From positions 30,448-94,447 of the forward strand of contig JAZARR010000127.1 in NCBI GenBank assembly GCA_037389465.1: 64,000 nucleotides of DNA. The letters run 5' to 3'. This document shows, in pieces, positions 48,101 through 60,200 of this stretch (position 1 is the first letter of the stretch; every line of letters starts with the position of its first letter). Source of the stretch: Baylisascaris procyonis. Lineage: Eukaryota > Nematoda > Chromadorea > Rhabditida > Ascarididae. The notes beneath the pieces are model-generated. The model made no database searches and was not told the origin of the DNA. It was given only the letters and a program-made list of their open reading frames with translations. Position numbers and translations under genes: made by a program.

Positions 48101-51100
48101 TATCTCTTCATTTAAGCTGTTTGCGTAAGCCGTTCAATCTCCGTCGCTTGTGTTTGTCGTTACGTCCATGAGTATCTTCTTAACAAATGGATGTATAATC
48201 AATTTTGGCATTCACAACCGCTGCGTATTGACTTCATTAGAGAACCTCATTTGTTGTTTCCATTAGTGGTAATAAGCGACTGATTAAATCGCTATGAGAA
48301 ACTTAATTTCAGTCAGTTTTTAATAATCAGTGTCAACTCTCGACTTCTTACGGTGTCTTTTTCGCTTACAGTAAAAATCAGTTTCCAGCGAACACCTTCA
48401 CTTGGTAACCGATTGTCATTTCTGAAAGAAAGGCGTTCGCTTTGAACAGAATTTCGAATGCAATCCAATGTTTTCGGCTTCTTGCCTTTTTTATTCTTCT
48501 ATGAACAGCATTTTTGAGTGAAACGGCAAATATTCGAAAAATTGTCGTGTTCCCTGCTGCGCTATAGTCACAACACAAATTATAAGATGTCTGAAATTTG
48601 TAAACACGGTCGTACCAATTATTGCTATAGAGCAGCGGAAATCAACGTAATTTGTTCAAGTGCAAAAGAATGTTGCAGAGAGAAGTTTCAAGTAAAAAAG
48701 AGTGGGATGGGAACGACAGGTGCATGGCTTCTCATATAACATCACGCTTTAAAGCAATCAAAGCGCCATATTAATTTGCAACATTTGTTTTCGGATCGTG
48801 ATGATTCGCGTGAAGGATTAATGAACCCTTTCAGCACTTACACATCTAAATGCTGTTTTCATCGATAAACGGATTTTTGCACTCTTGTTTGCACCGGGAA
48901 ATTTCACATTTATATTGCTCATTATAAGATTCGTTCGCTTCATATATGTTATATAACAAAATTATACTTGCATTGTTAATGAAGTTATTACGAGTTTTGC
49001 ATTTTCTCAGAAGTTAATTTTACTATTAGTCCATTATTTTTCTCAAATCGTTTTTTTTACTTGCATTGTTGCTTATGAATAGAAATTTGTAAGCAATTTA
49101 TAAATTTATTTATCTATTTTCAGTGCTTTATTGCTAAGCGAAACGTTGTTGAGAATTTATTCCAAAAAAAAGTCGTCATTGCTACTATATGCGATTGACG
49201 AGTATTCTTTCCTTAAGATAGAGAAAGAAAAATTCAATAGGGCCAGTTCATCTTGCATAAAGGTGCTCTCATATTGAAGATATTTTCTATTCGCATGAAT
49301 AATGTAATAGCTGGTGCTATTCGGTATGCTCATCATCGTTTTCGAGTTAATACCTTTAGGCGATTCTATGGCAAATCACATAGGATGATATTTGCGTGTT
49401 GAACTCATTTATGACTATTTTTTTTCTGCACAGTTTTCTGCGTTTTTTCCCCCTATTCTGATATCAAAACATTATTTCTATTTCGTTCGTATATTCAGCA
49501 GTAATACTTCTTCTTTTTCGTGCAACACATAGGATTTTGTGGTAGTTTCCATTGTTTTGATGCAAGTAGTATGGGCTGACGTTGAATAAACAAACAATAT
49601 TACATCGAATGCGCTTACGATCTGCGCAGATTAAACAAACAATATTGCAATGATCTACATGAAATCACTGTTGAAGAGGGCGAAAATTTTTGAGGATTTC
49701 ATGCGCATGCCACATGGGCAAATTAGCAGAACCTGTGACGATGTAAACGATGGTGGCGTGCAAGGAGAAAAGGACTTGCACAACAACAGGACAGGTTGTA
49801 ATACATCTCAAAATTAAGTGAAATGCAAAAGAAAAAACGACGAGAGTATTGTTGAAGTTGAGAGAGGTATACAACGGACGGATTGGCAAAGTGCAGAATT
49901 GTTTCAAGTCAATCTGCATAATCAGATACGTCGATTTGCATAACGAAGTTACACCGCGGCGTGCTGTGTCTTTTTCATTCATTGATCGCTACAGTATATG
50001 TAGCTTTCTTTTTTGCATTGCTCTGCGTCCCTTCTCATTTTGCTTCAACATTGATTCTCTAAAGTGTTTATGCATTCCAACATTGTTCCGTTCATGCATA
50101 CCCACAGATCGAAATGTCATCATGTCTTGCTGAACTCTACATTGCTTCAGAGCTGTTCAGCTGCACTTACAGCCGTTTGAGGTCGTCTGTTATATGATGA
50201 GGTTCCTTATTGCGTTATTTCTATTTGAGTCAGTGGCCATTGCCTTACTCTGCTCTTACCATGGTGCTGCATGGTACATTTCATCGTAATCAAAATTGCT
50301 GAATCAAGCCCGACAGCCTTTTTATTCGATATTTTTTCTTGGTTCTTTTTATTGGAGTTCCCTTTTCACTTTGGCATGTTCCAAAGACGATCCTCCTCTT
50401 CCATTCGGCTAGAGAGTTGTCAACACTTCATTTGCCTTCGTCGGCCATGTTGTTGCCTCTTTTATTGGGGTTGTATGTACGCTAATTGCTCTCGATAGTT
50501 GTTTTGACGTCGAATGAAAGCTTTATTTTGTTTGTATTCATTTTGTTGCATAGAAAAATACACTACCACTAAGCCTAATATCACTTGGAACAAAATGCTA
50601 ATTGCGGCATTCAAATGTTTGTCGTGGAAAATGTCACGTGGTGGCTCGCATCGACTTCCATAATAAATGTGTTTTTAGTTGGACTAGGAGATCGGATTTA
50701 TTGTTTTTGCAGATGGTGTTCTTAGTCTGCAGATCATAACGTAAACTTCATTGGAGATTGCAGTTTTACACTGTTGCTGGGAATTTGTTGAAAATTGCAA
50801 CCTCTACATGTCTATGCTTTGTAACATAGACATAGTAAACATAAACTAAAGGCTTTTCTTACTTTATGCTAAGCCATTAAGGAATACTATAATCATGTCG
50901 CGTCTTCTTACTTGTTTCTGATCTCGAATTTTTAAAGAACATCCATGAACACTTCACATATAGAAGTTTCTGCCTTCCCAGAAGCTTAACAACAATCCAT
51001 ATCTTCAAAAATATATTATCAGGTTACAAATATTTTGACAAGAATCGTCGGAGTATTGCAAGCTCAAGTGTCATTTGATTATTCCATTTTCTCACCTTTG

Positions 51101-51165
51101 TAGTCGATATAGGCGTTACTTTTAACTCACCAAGCATTATTGTCGCAAAAACGTTCTTATTTACA
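42140..51165. other. Long stretch without a confident gene
   Basis: Contains an (AAAT)n run near 42336-42352 and a C-tract at 44476-44488. Open but unconvincing frames occur on both strands at 42.48-42.73, 45.98-46.24 and 49.67-50.13 kb. None has a family signature. Confidence 0.4.
44476..44488. repeat. C-tract (13 C)
   Basis: Thirteen consecutive cytosines, unusual in this AT-rich window. Confidence 0.85.
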
Positions 51166-51168
51166 ATG

Positions 51169-51195
51169 TCCAGGTTCGTGTTGTATGAACCTGGA
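51169..51195. repeat. Compact perfect hairpin
   Basis: TCCAGGTTC and GAACCTGGA (9 bp each) are separated by a 9-nt loop. Function unknown. Confidence 0.55.
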
Positions 51196-52331
51196 ATTAA
51201 TGTCCTGATAACACCTTTAATGCATAAACTTCTTCCTTTTTCAACCTATGCCTGAACGCCTCCGATCTTCGCACTACTGCGGCTCGTATACATGAATATC
51301 CGCTCATCTGAATTATTGCTCTTCGAATATCTTGTTCTTCTTTTGTGCTGTTCCCATTCACGTTTTTTTGCCTTTAGCAGAAGATCACACATTTGATGCT
51401 CGTTTGCAGACGAGGATTCGATCGCTATCAAAATATGAATATTATCCAAGTTTGAGTTAAACTAAAAATAGGGTTAAGCCGAAAAATGTAGGTCAGCCGG
51501 TTTTTTCCGTTGCAAATGAGACTATGATTTCACCGGATGCCTTCGGTCGATGACCGAATGAAGTTTCTCTAGATGCACCGATTTCATGATATGCGAGCAA
51601 ATTCACCGCCAATGGTGTGAGCATTAATATGAGAAGTGCTACTTTATTTGCCATAAATATCCATTGTCGCGTTTCATTGTATTCTTATTGAGCATTACTC
51701 TTTAAGTACCAATGCATTGGTGAGTGAATGGACGATGCGACTTATAGATGGACGATGTGGCCTGTAGAATGTGCTTTGGTTTCAGAAGTGTTACTTAGTA
51801 AGCGATGAATCTCTATTTACAAGCTTTGTGGTATTAGCCGCTTAGCTTTCCCCAAATATGCCAACATATTTTTGATGCAGAGAATGATCTCGTAAGAGCG
51901 TTTCCAAACACCACTTGAGAAATGATCTCCGGAGATATTAAGTTACTTTAGTTTGCTTTATAAAGATATCTCTTCATATCGCTTCCATTTCTGTTGTTGT
52001 AAGGTCGCGTGTAGGTTGGGGCTTAGATTGGTCTTCTGCCCGTGTGATGCTGACGAGTCTATTTACCGTTGTTCAGCGCTTAGGAATAAGTCGGAGCTTA
52101 CTCAAAATTTTCACACTTAGGGAATTAGTCCTTACATGTGTCAGTTTGTCTATAAATGTAAATGTTCGTGTTAATTGCATATATGTAATTGTGCTGCAAG
52201 ATGTAATGTTTTGGGCACATCCGTTATTCTAAATATTCGTTCTATACAAAACGATGTCTGGTAACAAAAAAGTGATGTATCATAATAAAAGATGCATAAC
52301 GGGGCATAAATCTTTGAATTTATCCATCATA

Positions 52332-52402
52332 CGCGCAATTTGCGCAGCTTTCCTTCCATATGAATAAGCAATGGAATATTGCTTATGTTGATGAGCATAA
52401 GC
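52332..52402. repeat. Cluster of three short hairpins
   Basis: Within about 70 bp: GCGCAA-T-TTGCGC, ATAAGCAAT-GGAAT-ATTGCTTAT, and GCTTATG with CATAAGC. The last two overlap and are mutually exclusive folds. Confidence 0.5.
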
Positions 52403-53004
52403 TGTCCTTTATGAGCGATGAATTGAGCATCCCTTCAGGGGACAATATTTCCTTCGAACGTTCATAGCGTAGATGGATTTACTTCGCAAAGCAGTTTGTG
52501 GAACTCGCTAGATGCAATCTTAACTTAATCTGAATACTACTAACACATCACATGCTTTTTGATCACACATCTTAAGAATCAAACGCTTTATCAGAAATTC
52601 TTCTGAAAACTTCGCCGCCAGTATAAAAACATCTGCTCATAGTTCTGTATAGAATTCAGTTAGGATTAGGGCTATTTAATATTAGGGCTTTTTTAATAGT
52701 GAGTAAATGTAACGGCCTAGAGAACATTTTAACTTCGGATATTCAAGTTCTTTGCGCCTGACATTTATGCGTCTTATTGGAATAACTTGAGGACCGACAT
52801 GCTTCAATTATAAATTAAGTATTCAAATGGTTGGCTTCGTAAATAATAGATGTGAACGTGAATTTAGGCCAAATAAAACTGCGATGAGAAGAAATAAAAT
52901 TGAGAACAAATCGTCGAATGTTGATGGCAAACTTTTTCTTCTTGTTAAAATGGATGAAAGATATATTGACGCGCGCGAACACTCACAAAACATTTTCATG
53001 AATC

Positions 53005-53079
53005 ACTGCAAATGTCAACATATAATTCTTATCAATAAGTGAAACTTACTGATAAGAATTATATGTTGACATTTGCAGT
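53005..53079. repeat. Near-perfect 75-bp palindrome
   Basis: Arms 53005-53034 and 53050-53079 are 30-bp exact reverse complements. The centre pairs for five more bases after a single A/C mismatch, leaving a 3-nt GAA loop. The whole 75-bp segment folds as one 36-position stem. Confidence 0.93.
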
Positions 53080-56000
53080 AAACAATGACGTCGCGAAATC
53101 CACGAAAGGATTGATGATACTGCATCACTAGAAGCATCTAATGAAGGGAGAAACCGAAACGTTTTGGTTTTCAATTTTTTTTTTTGGTACCCGATGGGCC
53201 TAGCTTTTACCACTGCCGGTTCGATTTATTCTCCGATAAATTCTGCATAGAAACTTGAACGTTATGCTAAGACAATATTGTTCAGACGACAAGTTAAATT
53301 AACGCAGCAAAATCTATTCATATGCAGAAGAAATAAAACGTTTTAAACGCATTCTACTCACCTACTCATAACAATTTACTCATATAAACAAATTAATGCA
53401 GAAAGGTTTAAGATCATATGAGGGTTTAGGAAAAGTTTATGCCTATTTTTCTTCTTTTGAAAGAAACTTCAAAATCCTCAATACTACTTCCATAACTGAT
53501 GGGAATGGATAATTTTATCCATTGCAGCATATTCATAATGCGTAATACCCATAATACTACTTCATTTCGATATCCGAAGCAAAATTCCATGTCAAACATG
53601 AAAGGATAACGGCCTCGACATTTACTTTTTACTTGTTGCTGACAGTAGCATCTGTTTGCAAAGCCCCTAAATGGCAATCGTTGAGTTTTTAGAATACGAG
53701 GATTTATTCTTGAAGAAAACCTACCTCTGATTCTGTTTCACTCTCACAGCACCTAGCTGCTTCATTTTACACCTTCTATGTGGTGCTTGAATCCGCTTCA
53801 GTGATTTAGTGTTCGCAAAATCTTGCAAACAGTAATCGTGGTTGTATTTCTTCCGGTTGACAGCCGACGTAGATATATAGTGGATGTAAATGTGCATGGA
53901 CGCGTAACTCCTCACAAAGGCATCCATGCTCGAGTGGCAATATGCAATTGTCGCTAATTAACGTGAATTCTCAGAAATAAAGCCGTCACACATATGGCGT
54001 CGACAACAATGAAATTTTTTTTCCAGTTATGGTTTTTTTGTCCTCCACCCCGATCGATCGCATGAATACAGCCAAAAATCCGCCCATTTCTTGAGTGTGC
54101 CTTTTTCATATTGCTCGGCTAAGACCTCTTTCATTATATGTTGCAACTTTTTTGCTCTTATCGTCATACTACAAATGATCACTTTTTCTAAAAATTATCT
54201 GATGTTGGCAATATGCTATAAGGCAAAACATTGTTCGGTGTTCTTGCAAATTATATCACAGCAACTTTATTAGGCTGAATTAGTCGTCGATTGATCGTGA
54301 ATTATGGATGTTGTTTTTCAGAATCCCTCACCATTCCATTGATACAATGCCTAGTTCAAGTCGAAATCTCAACTGATAACTAAGAGTGGTAAGTGGCAAA
54401 GAGATTCTATTCATTATGGCAGTTGTTGCATCTTGCAAAATGCTCGTTATCTCTTCGAACTGTTCCCAACCCAAGAGAATTATTATGCAAAAGGGCTTTC
54501 ATACCGTCAGAGGTTTTTAAATTTTGCATTTTTCAATTTCCCTTACCAGCATCAACTTTTAATGAGCTGAAATACGCTTCCATGAGACACAGGTGTATTA
54601 GGATCGTTACAACTCAGCGCCACTAGTTCCAGACCATGCGCCAAAAAAAAAACAACTATCTGAGTTCGCACCTCGTTAAGAAAATTTTTAATAAAATGGA
54701 ATGCTACGATCGTAGCGTACACTCATAGCATAGATTTGAACAGTACGTTAGAGCCGTCTCCATCATTAGCTCGTCATTCACTACTAATGAAAGTGGCTGT
54801 GATATATTTTAGCCGCATTTCATGTATAATTCAATGAGAAAAAAATTAAAATTTCAGGCATGCTGCCGATAATGACTAACGTTAAATGGATGAACTGAAT
54901 ACGCCAAAGTACTCAGTTATCCTGAAGCATCGATCGATTAGAGGCTCACTGACTAGCAGATTATAAAACTGATAGGTTTTTATTAGCAATTTTTGTTTTG
55001 TGATTTTCTTATTGCGTAAAATTACAATTTGCTTACGATGCTTAATGCTCATTGGCAACTCATGTGGAATAATGAAACTCTCAAAAACGCATAAATTATG
55101 CGTGTAGAATGGTATCCCTTTTATCAAATCTCAGTCATCTTCGTTTCGTTTCTTCCTTTCATGATTTCTTCTAATAACATGAATTTCTTCTGCACTTTGT
55201 TCACTCTGTTTTTTTTCGTTCACGCACTCTCTCTCCTTCCCTCTCTCCCACTTTCTCTCTCTCTCTCTTTCTCTCTCTCTTACTGCCATAAAACTTTGCG
55301 TGCCGATTGGTACTTACTTTTCCTGCCTCTTGTAAATGACATGCACGTTTGCATTCCAGTCGTATAACCAACCATTTTCATATGTGCCGCAAATAATCAA
55401 TATGTAAATAAATACTATATTCTTTTTTGTACCCTGGCTATGGCGAAAATTTATGCAATTTTTTTCACCTTTCAGTATTTATAACTCCTTCGGGAAATTT
55501 ATCGATGAGTTTAAAAAAACGGTGATACTGGAGGCAACCTGTAGTGTATATTATTATATCCAGCAAATTTCACAACTCTAGCTAATGTAGCTGCCGAGTT
55601 TCAAACTATCGAATAGATGAGTGGGTGAGCACAAACAGCACGTGGGCAAACACACAAATGCCACAATGCATCGTGCATATGTAAATTCATGAAGCCATAC
55701 AAAAAAGATGTGTTTCCATTATCAAATGAGATTAATTGGTGTTGTTTTGCATTATAAACTTCAGTGAACATTTCCGAGGCATTATATTTATGGATAAGCC
55801 ATTTTTCATGTAGTTTTGTTAATTGAGCTTATCGCCAATAAAAGATCGGTTGTCATCCAGGACGAATCACTGATTAGCAGGAAGTTTGTGTTACGAACAT
55901 TTCTCGCAGTGTAATTAAATATAAGAAATAGCCCTTAGAGCAAGCGTCTGAGCAATCTCGATCATAGACCGCAAACGTTTCGATGTGCAGCAGCCGTACT

Positions 56001-57460
56001 ATGAATGACGTATATCCCCTCAAGAAAGGCATGCCTTCAGTGATGAAAAATTGAAAAATTTTGTCATATAAGCTAAAGAAAAGTGAAACCAAAATTGCAT
56101 CGAAAAAAACAGGTGGAATTAGATGGCAAAACTAATTAATTTAAAGTATGAATAAGGTTGAGAAGAAATGTGGATTGAATTATAGAGAGAAAAAAGTATC
56201 TGTTGGAAAAAATAAATTAAGGAAAAAGGAATTAGAAGAAATGAAAAATATTTGCCTTCTTTTTTTTGTTGTCTTTTTACTATTTGTCTTAGCAATTTGT
56301 CCGTCTAATTATCCGTGTTTGTCTTGATGAATGCTCACTCGATGAATGCATCGATTCCACTCGCGTTTTCCCTTTCCGTATTTTTGATTTCTTCCTATCT
56401 TTTCTACTAAAACAGCTGTTCCGATTGAACTCGATTGAATGCACTTATCATTTACCCGATATTTTATGTGATTGCATCATCAAAGTGATGTTTGATATTC
56501 TCTCATTAGCTATGTTAAGCCGAAATACATTTTAATAGTGAATTCATACTGCGATCGCTATTTTTATGTTCACTAATTCCGTTTCTATATTATTGCTGTT
56601 AACAATGCTTAGTTTGTATTTCCTTCTTAATACAGCGAAAGAGAACAGCGAATTCTTTTCAAAGATGTTTCCATTGTAATACTTCGTTGAAAGATTTTAT
56701 CGTTTATTCGACGGCGTAATCCCGAAATCGATTTGATAGTATTGCTCATATCGCCTTAGGTAGCTTTTTAGAGCTTGTAGAATTGAGCCATCTAAAGTGT
56801 GGCCGTATATTCATTGAAGGCCCGAAAGAACGCCTTTTTATTCAAGCAGCTTTTTTATGTAGGACGGAAGCCTCATAACCGAACTACGACCAATGTCAAA
56901 GGGTAGAAAAGGGGAGGCTAGTGGAATTTGGCAACATTTCACAGTCGACGTACACTAAAAAGGAGGAGGTCTTGGAGCATCGGCTTCAAATAAGCTAACA
57001 TAGTGTGCATGTGTATATCTCACGTTCAAATGTTTTTTTATATGCTGAGCGCAATTTGTTTAAAGAGCGTCATTTGGACGGGCACATGAAAGAAGTAAAC
57101 CACTTAAATATGCTCGCCGAAACTTGAAACCAGTGTGATGAGGGGAGAGCTTCTTCGATTGCTTTAAGTCAACATTCACATTCGTATCGCAAACATCAAC
57201 GCAGTGAGTTTTATAGCGCAATGAGTTCTTATAAAATTATGAGGGTGCTTGATTAATTATAAACTAATGAAAGAAAATTACTTAACTTGCGCATAGCAGT
57301 ACTTTGTATGATTCATACGTAAAAACGTGTAGATGATTGGGCAGTTCGGAACAGCTATTAAACACGCTTCGATAGCACTTCATCAAAGTTTGGGCATGAA
57401 CAAATGCAACAAGCGAATTATCGTGCAACTTGTTACCTAAAGAATGTCCACAGCATATAA
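53080..57460. other. Stretch without a confident gene
   Basis: AT-rich with a pyrimidine microsatellite at 55225-55281. No supported gene or RNA. Confidence 0.45.
55225..55281. repeat. (CT)n microsatellite, interrupted
   Basis: Runs of CT units broken by CC, CA and TT. Confidence 0.85.
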
Positions 57461-57906
57461 CGCAACACTCTCGTGCCTGAATCAACATATTCATTCGATC
57501 TAATCTATGAGGACTACTCTCGTGTTTATCTCCCCATCCTGCTTTCACGCGGGGACGGAAGAAAGGGGAAGGATGTCAACAGAGAAAGCCCAAATGTTGT
57601 TTGCGACAGGAATTCATACCCGGTTTGTTTCCACTCGGTTCGTAAGCTACGCTAAAATGACGACTCATATGTTTCACTTTTTCGTTGCTAGGTCATTTCA
57701 ATCGCTCGTTTTGTGTAACAGCATCTTGCTCCACCATATCTGCTTCGACTTATCTGATTCTGAACCCGAAGGTAGTATGGCGGCTCATATTTTTGACATT
57801 AAACGGGAAGATGGTTCGCGCTTTAGGGCGCATGGCCTATAGCGGAAAAAAGCGCATAGCCCAAAAGGCAGTAAGCCCAATACCTTCCATCCTCTCTTTT
57901 TGCTAG
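57461..57906 (+). CDS. Candidate two-exon host gene fragment with a 50-nt intron
   Basis: A 50-nt interval, 57642-57691, starts GTAAGC and ends TTTTCGTTGCTAG, a typical nematode mini-intron. Joining across it, one reading stays open for about 60 codons before (EDYSRVYLPILLSRG) and 71 codons after (TLNGKMVRALGRMAYSGKK) to a stop at 57906. That reading has no ATG. Two alternatives exist: an ATG at 57507 that stops soon after the splice, or the same ATG read unspliced for 111 codons (ending DIKREDGSRFRAHGL). No family is recognised. Confidence 0.28.
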
Positions 57907-57909
57907 CTG

Positions 57910-59810
57910 ATTGAGGGAGAGTTAGATGGATAGATGGCAGATCAACACTTGGTTATCTCTGTCATATTTTATCTCAGTGTAAACTACTCACTTTGTCATT
58001 TTGTCGTATAAGTGATCAGAAAAGTTAACATATGCGTACAGGAGGGAGGAGAGGATGCCGGAACGGTGGCCTACGAGTCCCGCTGACATTCCATGGATCG
58101 TCGAAAGATTTTGCAATCAACTACTGCAAAAGGAACATTCGCCATGCATAAGGCGCCCCCTCGCCCTACCACCCCCTTCTGCAAAAGGTATTTATTTGCG
58201 TTCATAAGCTAACAGCCATATAAAGTTAGATTATCCCAAATGGAACGACAAACACGCGAACCTTCGTATGCAATTCAACAACGAAGGACCCTCATCAAAT
58301 GTTGTAGAAATAAAGCGTTTCACTAAGAACGTTTCACAAATGCATACCTATCATTCGCCTATGCGAAGGATAAGTGTTCATGGCACAAATGGTAGGCAGA
58401 GATTCGGATATTGAGATGACGGCATAATTGAATCGATAGGCGAAAGATGTAAAACATGGTGACTCATCATCCTTTAATCCTAGCTGATGATATCTCTCTA
58501 ATTCTTGGCAGTCCACTATGTTCTTGAATACAAATTGCACCGTTCGAATGTGCGACGTGCTAACAATGGAACTTTTCTATGCTATTTCCGCAACAAGCAA
58601 TGGCTAATCTTCTTATACGAAATCGCAACATTGTTCTGCGCCCGATTATTTTGCTCGATGGGGTGGAATTACATTGCATTTCAAAGTCTATGTTTGAGAA
58701 ATATTCTGCAGAAAACAGGACAAACAAATTTCTTTTCGAAAACTTGGTTGAAATGAATGCTTTAAGTTCTTATAATATGTCTTTAATTATTCGATTATTC
58801 TATACCAGTAATGGAAAGAAATCAATGATGCTTTTTTGTGAGTGTAAAAGTAAATAGTCTCGTATGTGAAAGTAAATGTGTTAAACCTGAAAGGTCTACT
58901 AAGCAAGAGAAGAGGATGGCAGCCCACTAAATCATTTTTCATGCTGCATTTTGCATGCTCAAAGCCGAATAATCTCGCTGAATATTCAGCGGGAAAATTT
59001 TGCTGAGAATTTCTCTGTAGTCAACATTATATAATCGCCTTTTATTCGAAATAACTTTGGAATCCTCATTTTTTCCCATTATTTTTTGCTAACAGTGTTC
59101 ATCTACACAAGAAAGATTGATGTTAGAAAGATCAAGATTGATGCATACGCGTATAATACCGAAAATTTAGCCTATCCTTGGCTGTCTCTTATCAACCATG
59201 CCTCTTCCTCCACCTCCAACCAGCCATGATACCGACTAATAAGGGAATATCCTATTATCATGCCGTGCTTCAATTGCATCATGATTTCCATCATCTACCG
59301 CGATCAAATTTCTTCTATAATAGCTTATTGCCGTGTTTCAGCTCATAAATTCTTCTTCTATAAACGGGATCGTTGAGTTTGTTCGATTCTCTGAGATGAA
59401 ATGTATAAGCGCATCAACGATCGTTGAAATCGGGTAACTATGAACTGATTATGAAGATTGCCTCAAGAATGCAGCAAATATGGGTCATACGGATAAATAT
59501 GCTCACTTTTGCATGAGCAAATCGATGCACGACTATGCACACCATCTTTTGATAATTCTTTGAGCACAGCGTTGAGTAAATACCTCGCGGCAATCGCATC
59601 ATCACTCGCTTCTTATGTGGTGAGCCAATTTGGAAGGCTATCATAGATTAGTTGTGTGTTTATGCGTAAGTTTATGTATAACTTCGTATGATTTTCATTC
59701 ATATCGATGCTATTTTCATTCATAAAAGTATTTGCTTTTAAATTAATAATGATACAGGTGTAGGGGGCTGAAATAGATCATTCTTAGCGTATGCATTTCT
59801 AGAAATTTGA
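57910..59810. other. Stretch without a confident gene
   Basis: A moderately GC-rich patch at 58.03-58.17 kb has no convincing frame. The rest is AT-rich and featureless. Confidence 0.4.
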
Positions 59811-59824
59811 TCGACGCTTGAAAT

Positions 59825-60200
59825 CTATAGAGGCCTCCAAAGCATTTCTACAGTCTACGAAGAAGATCACTTTGCCGAAAAGGTACCTGAAAATGATATT
59901 CGCGCTGCAAGAAGGTTTAATGTTACTTCATTTTCTGCATAGCCTGTTCTGTTGGATGAAGAAAAATTAAATGTTCTAGTGCATCTTCAAACAAGTCGTG
60001 AATTAGCGAGGCTTACGCGAAAGACAACATTGTTTGGCATTTGTTGTTGATGAAAACGTTCAGAAGCTTGCCTTATGAATCCCACAAAAAGGGCAAAATC
60101 CAACGCATGAAGCTACTGGATTTTATTGTTCCGTCTGTCCGCTTGTTCTAGAAACCTCAAATTACGAAATTTGCATGGGTGCAATCTACACCATAATCTT
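59825..60200 (+). pseudogene. Decayed mariner-like transposase fragment
   Basis: The conceptual translation at 59946-60020 reads VLLDEEKLNVLVHLQTSREL then ARL. This matches the mariner N-terminal region where a GRP-V-LDEE-L..LV block leads into a T-RELA helix. A stop lies just before it (59941-59943 region), and the preceding text RAARRFNVTSFSA fits the ...RF..GD.S block. After it the frame shifts, and KGKIQRMKLLD near 60095-60127 resembles the IGKVKKLDKW block. The catalytic D,D region and terminal repeats were not found. The call rests on short motif resemblance only. Confidence 0.35.

Noticed and set aside
49665..50133. Overlapping frames of 105 (minus) and 94 (plus) codons
   Set aside because: Both strands are open in the same GC-richer patch, with no motif or consistent splice sites to prefer either.
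53219..53230. GGTTCGATT resembling a tRNA B box
   Set aside because: No A box, acceptor stem or cloverleaf could be built around it.
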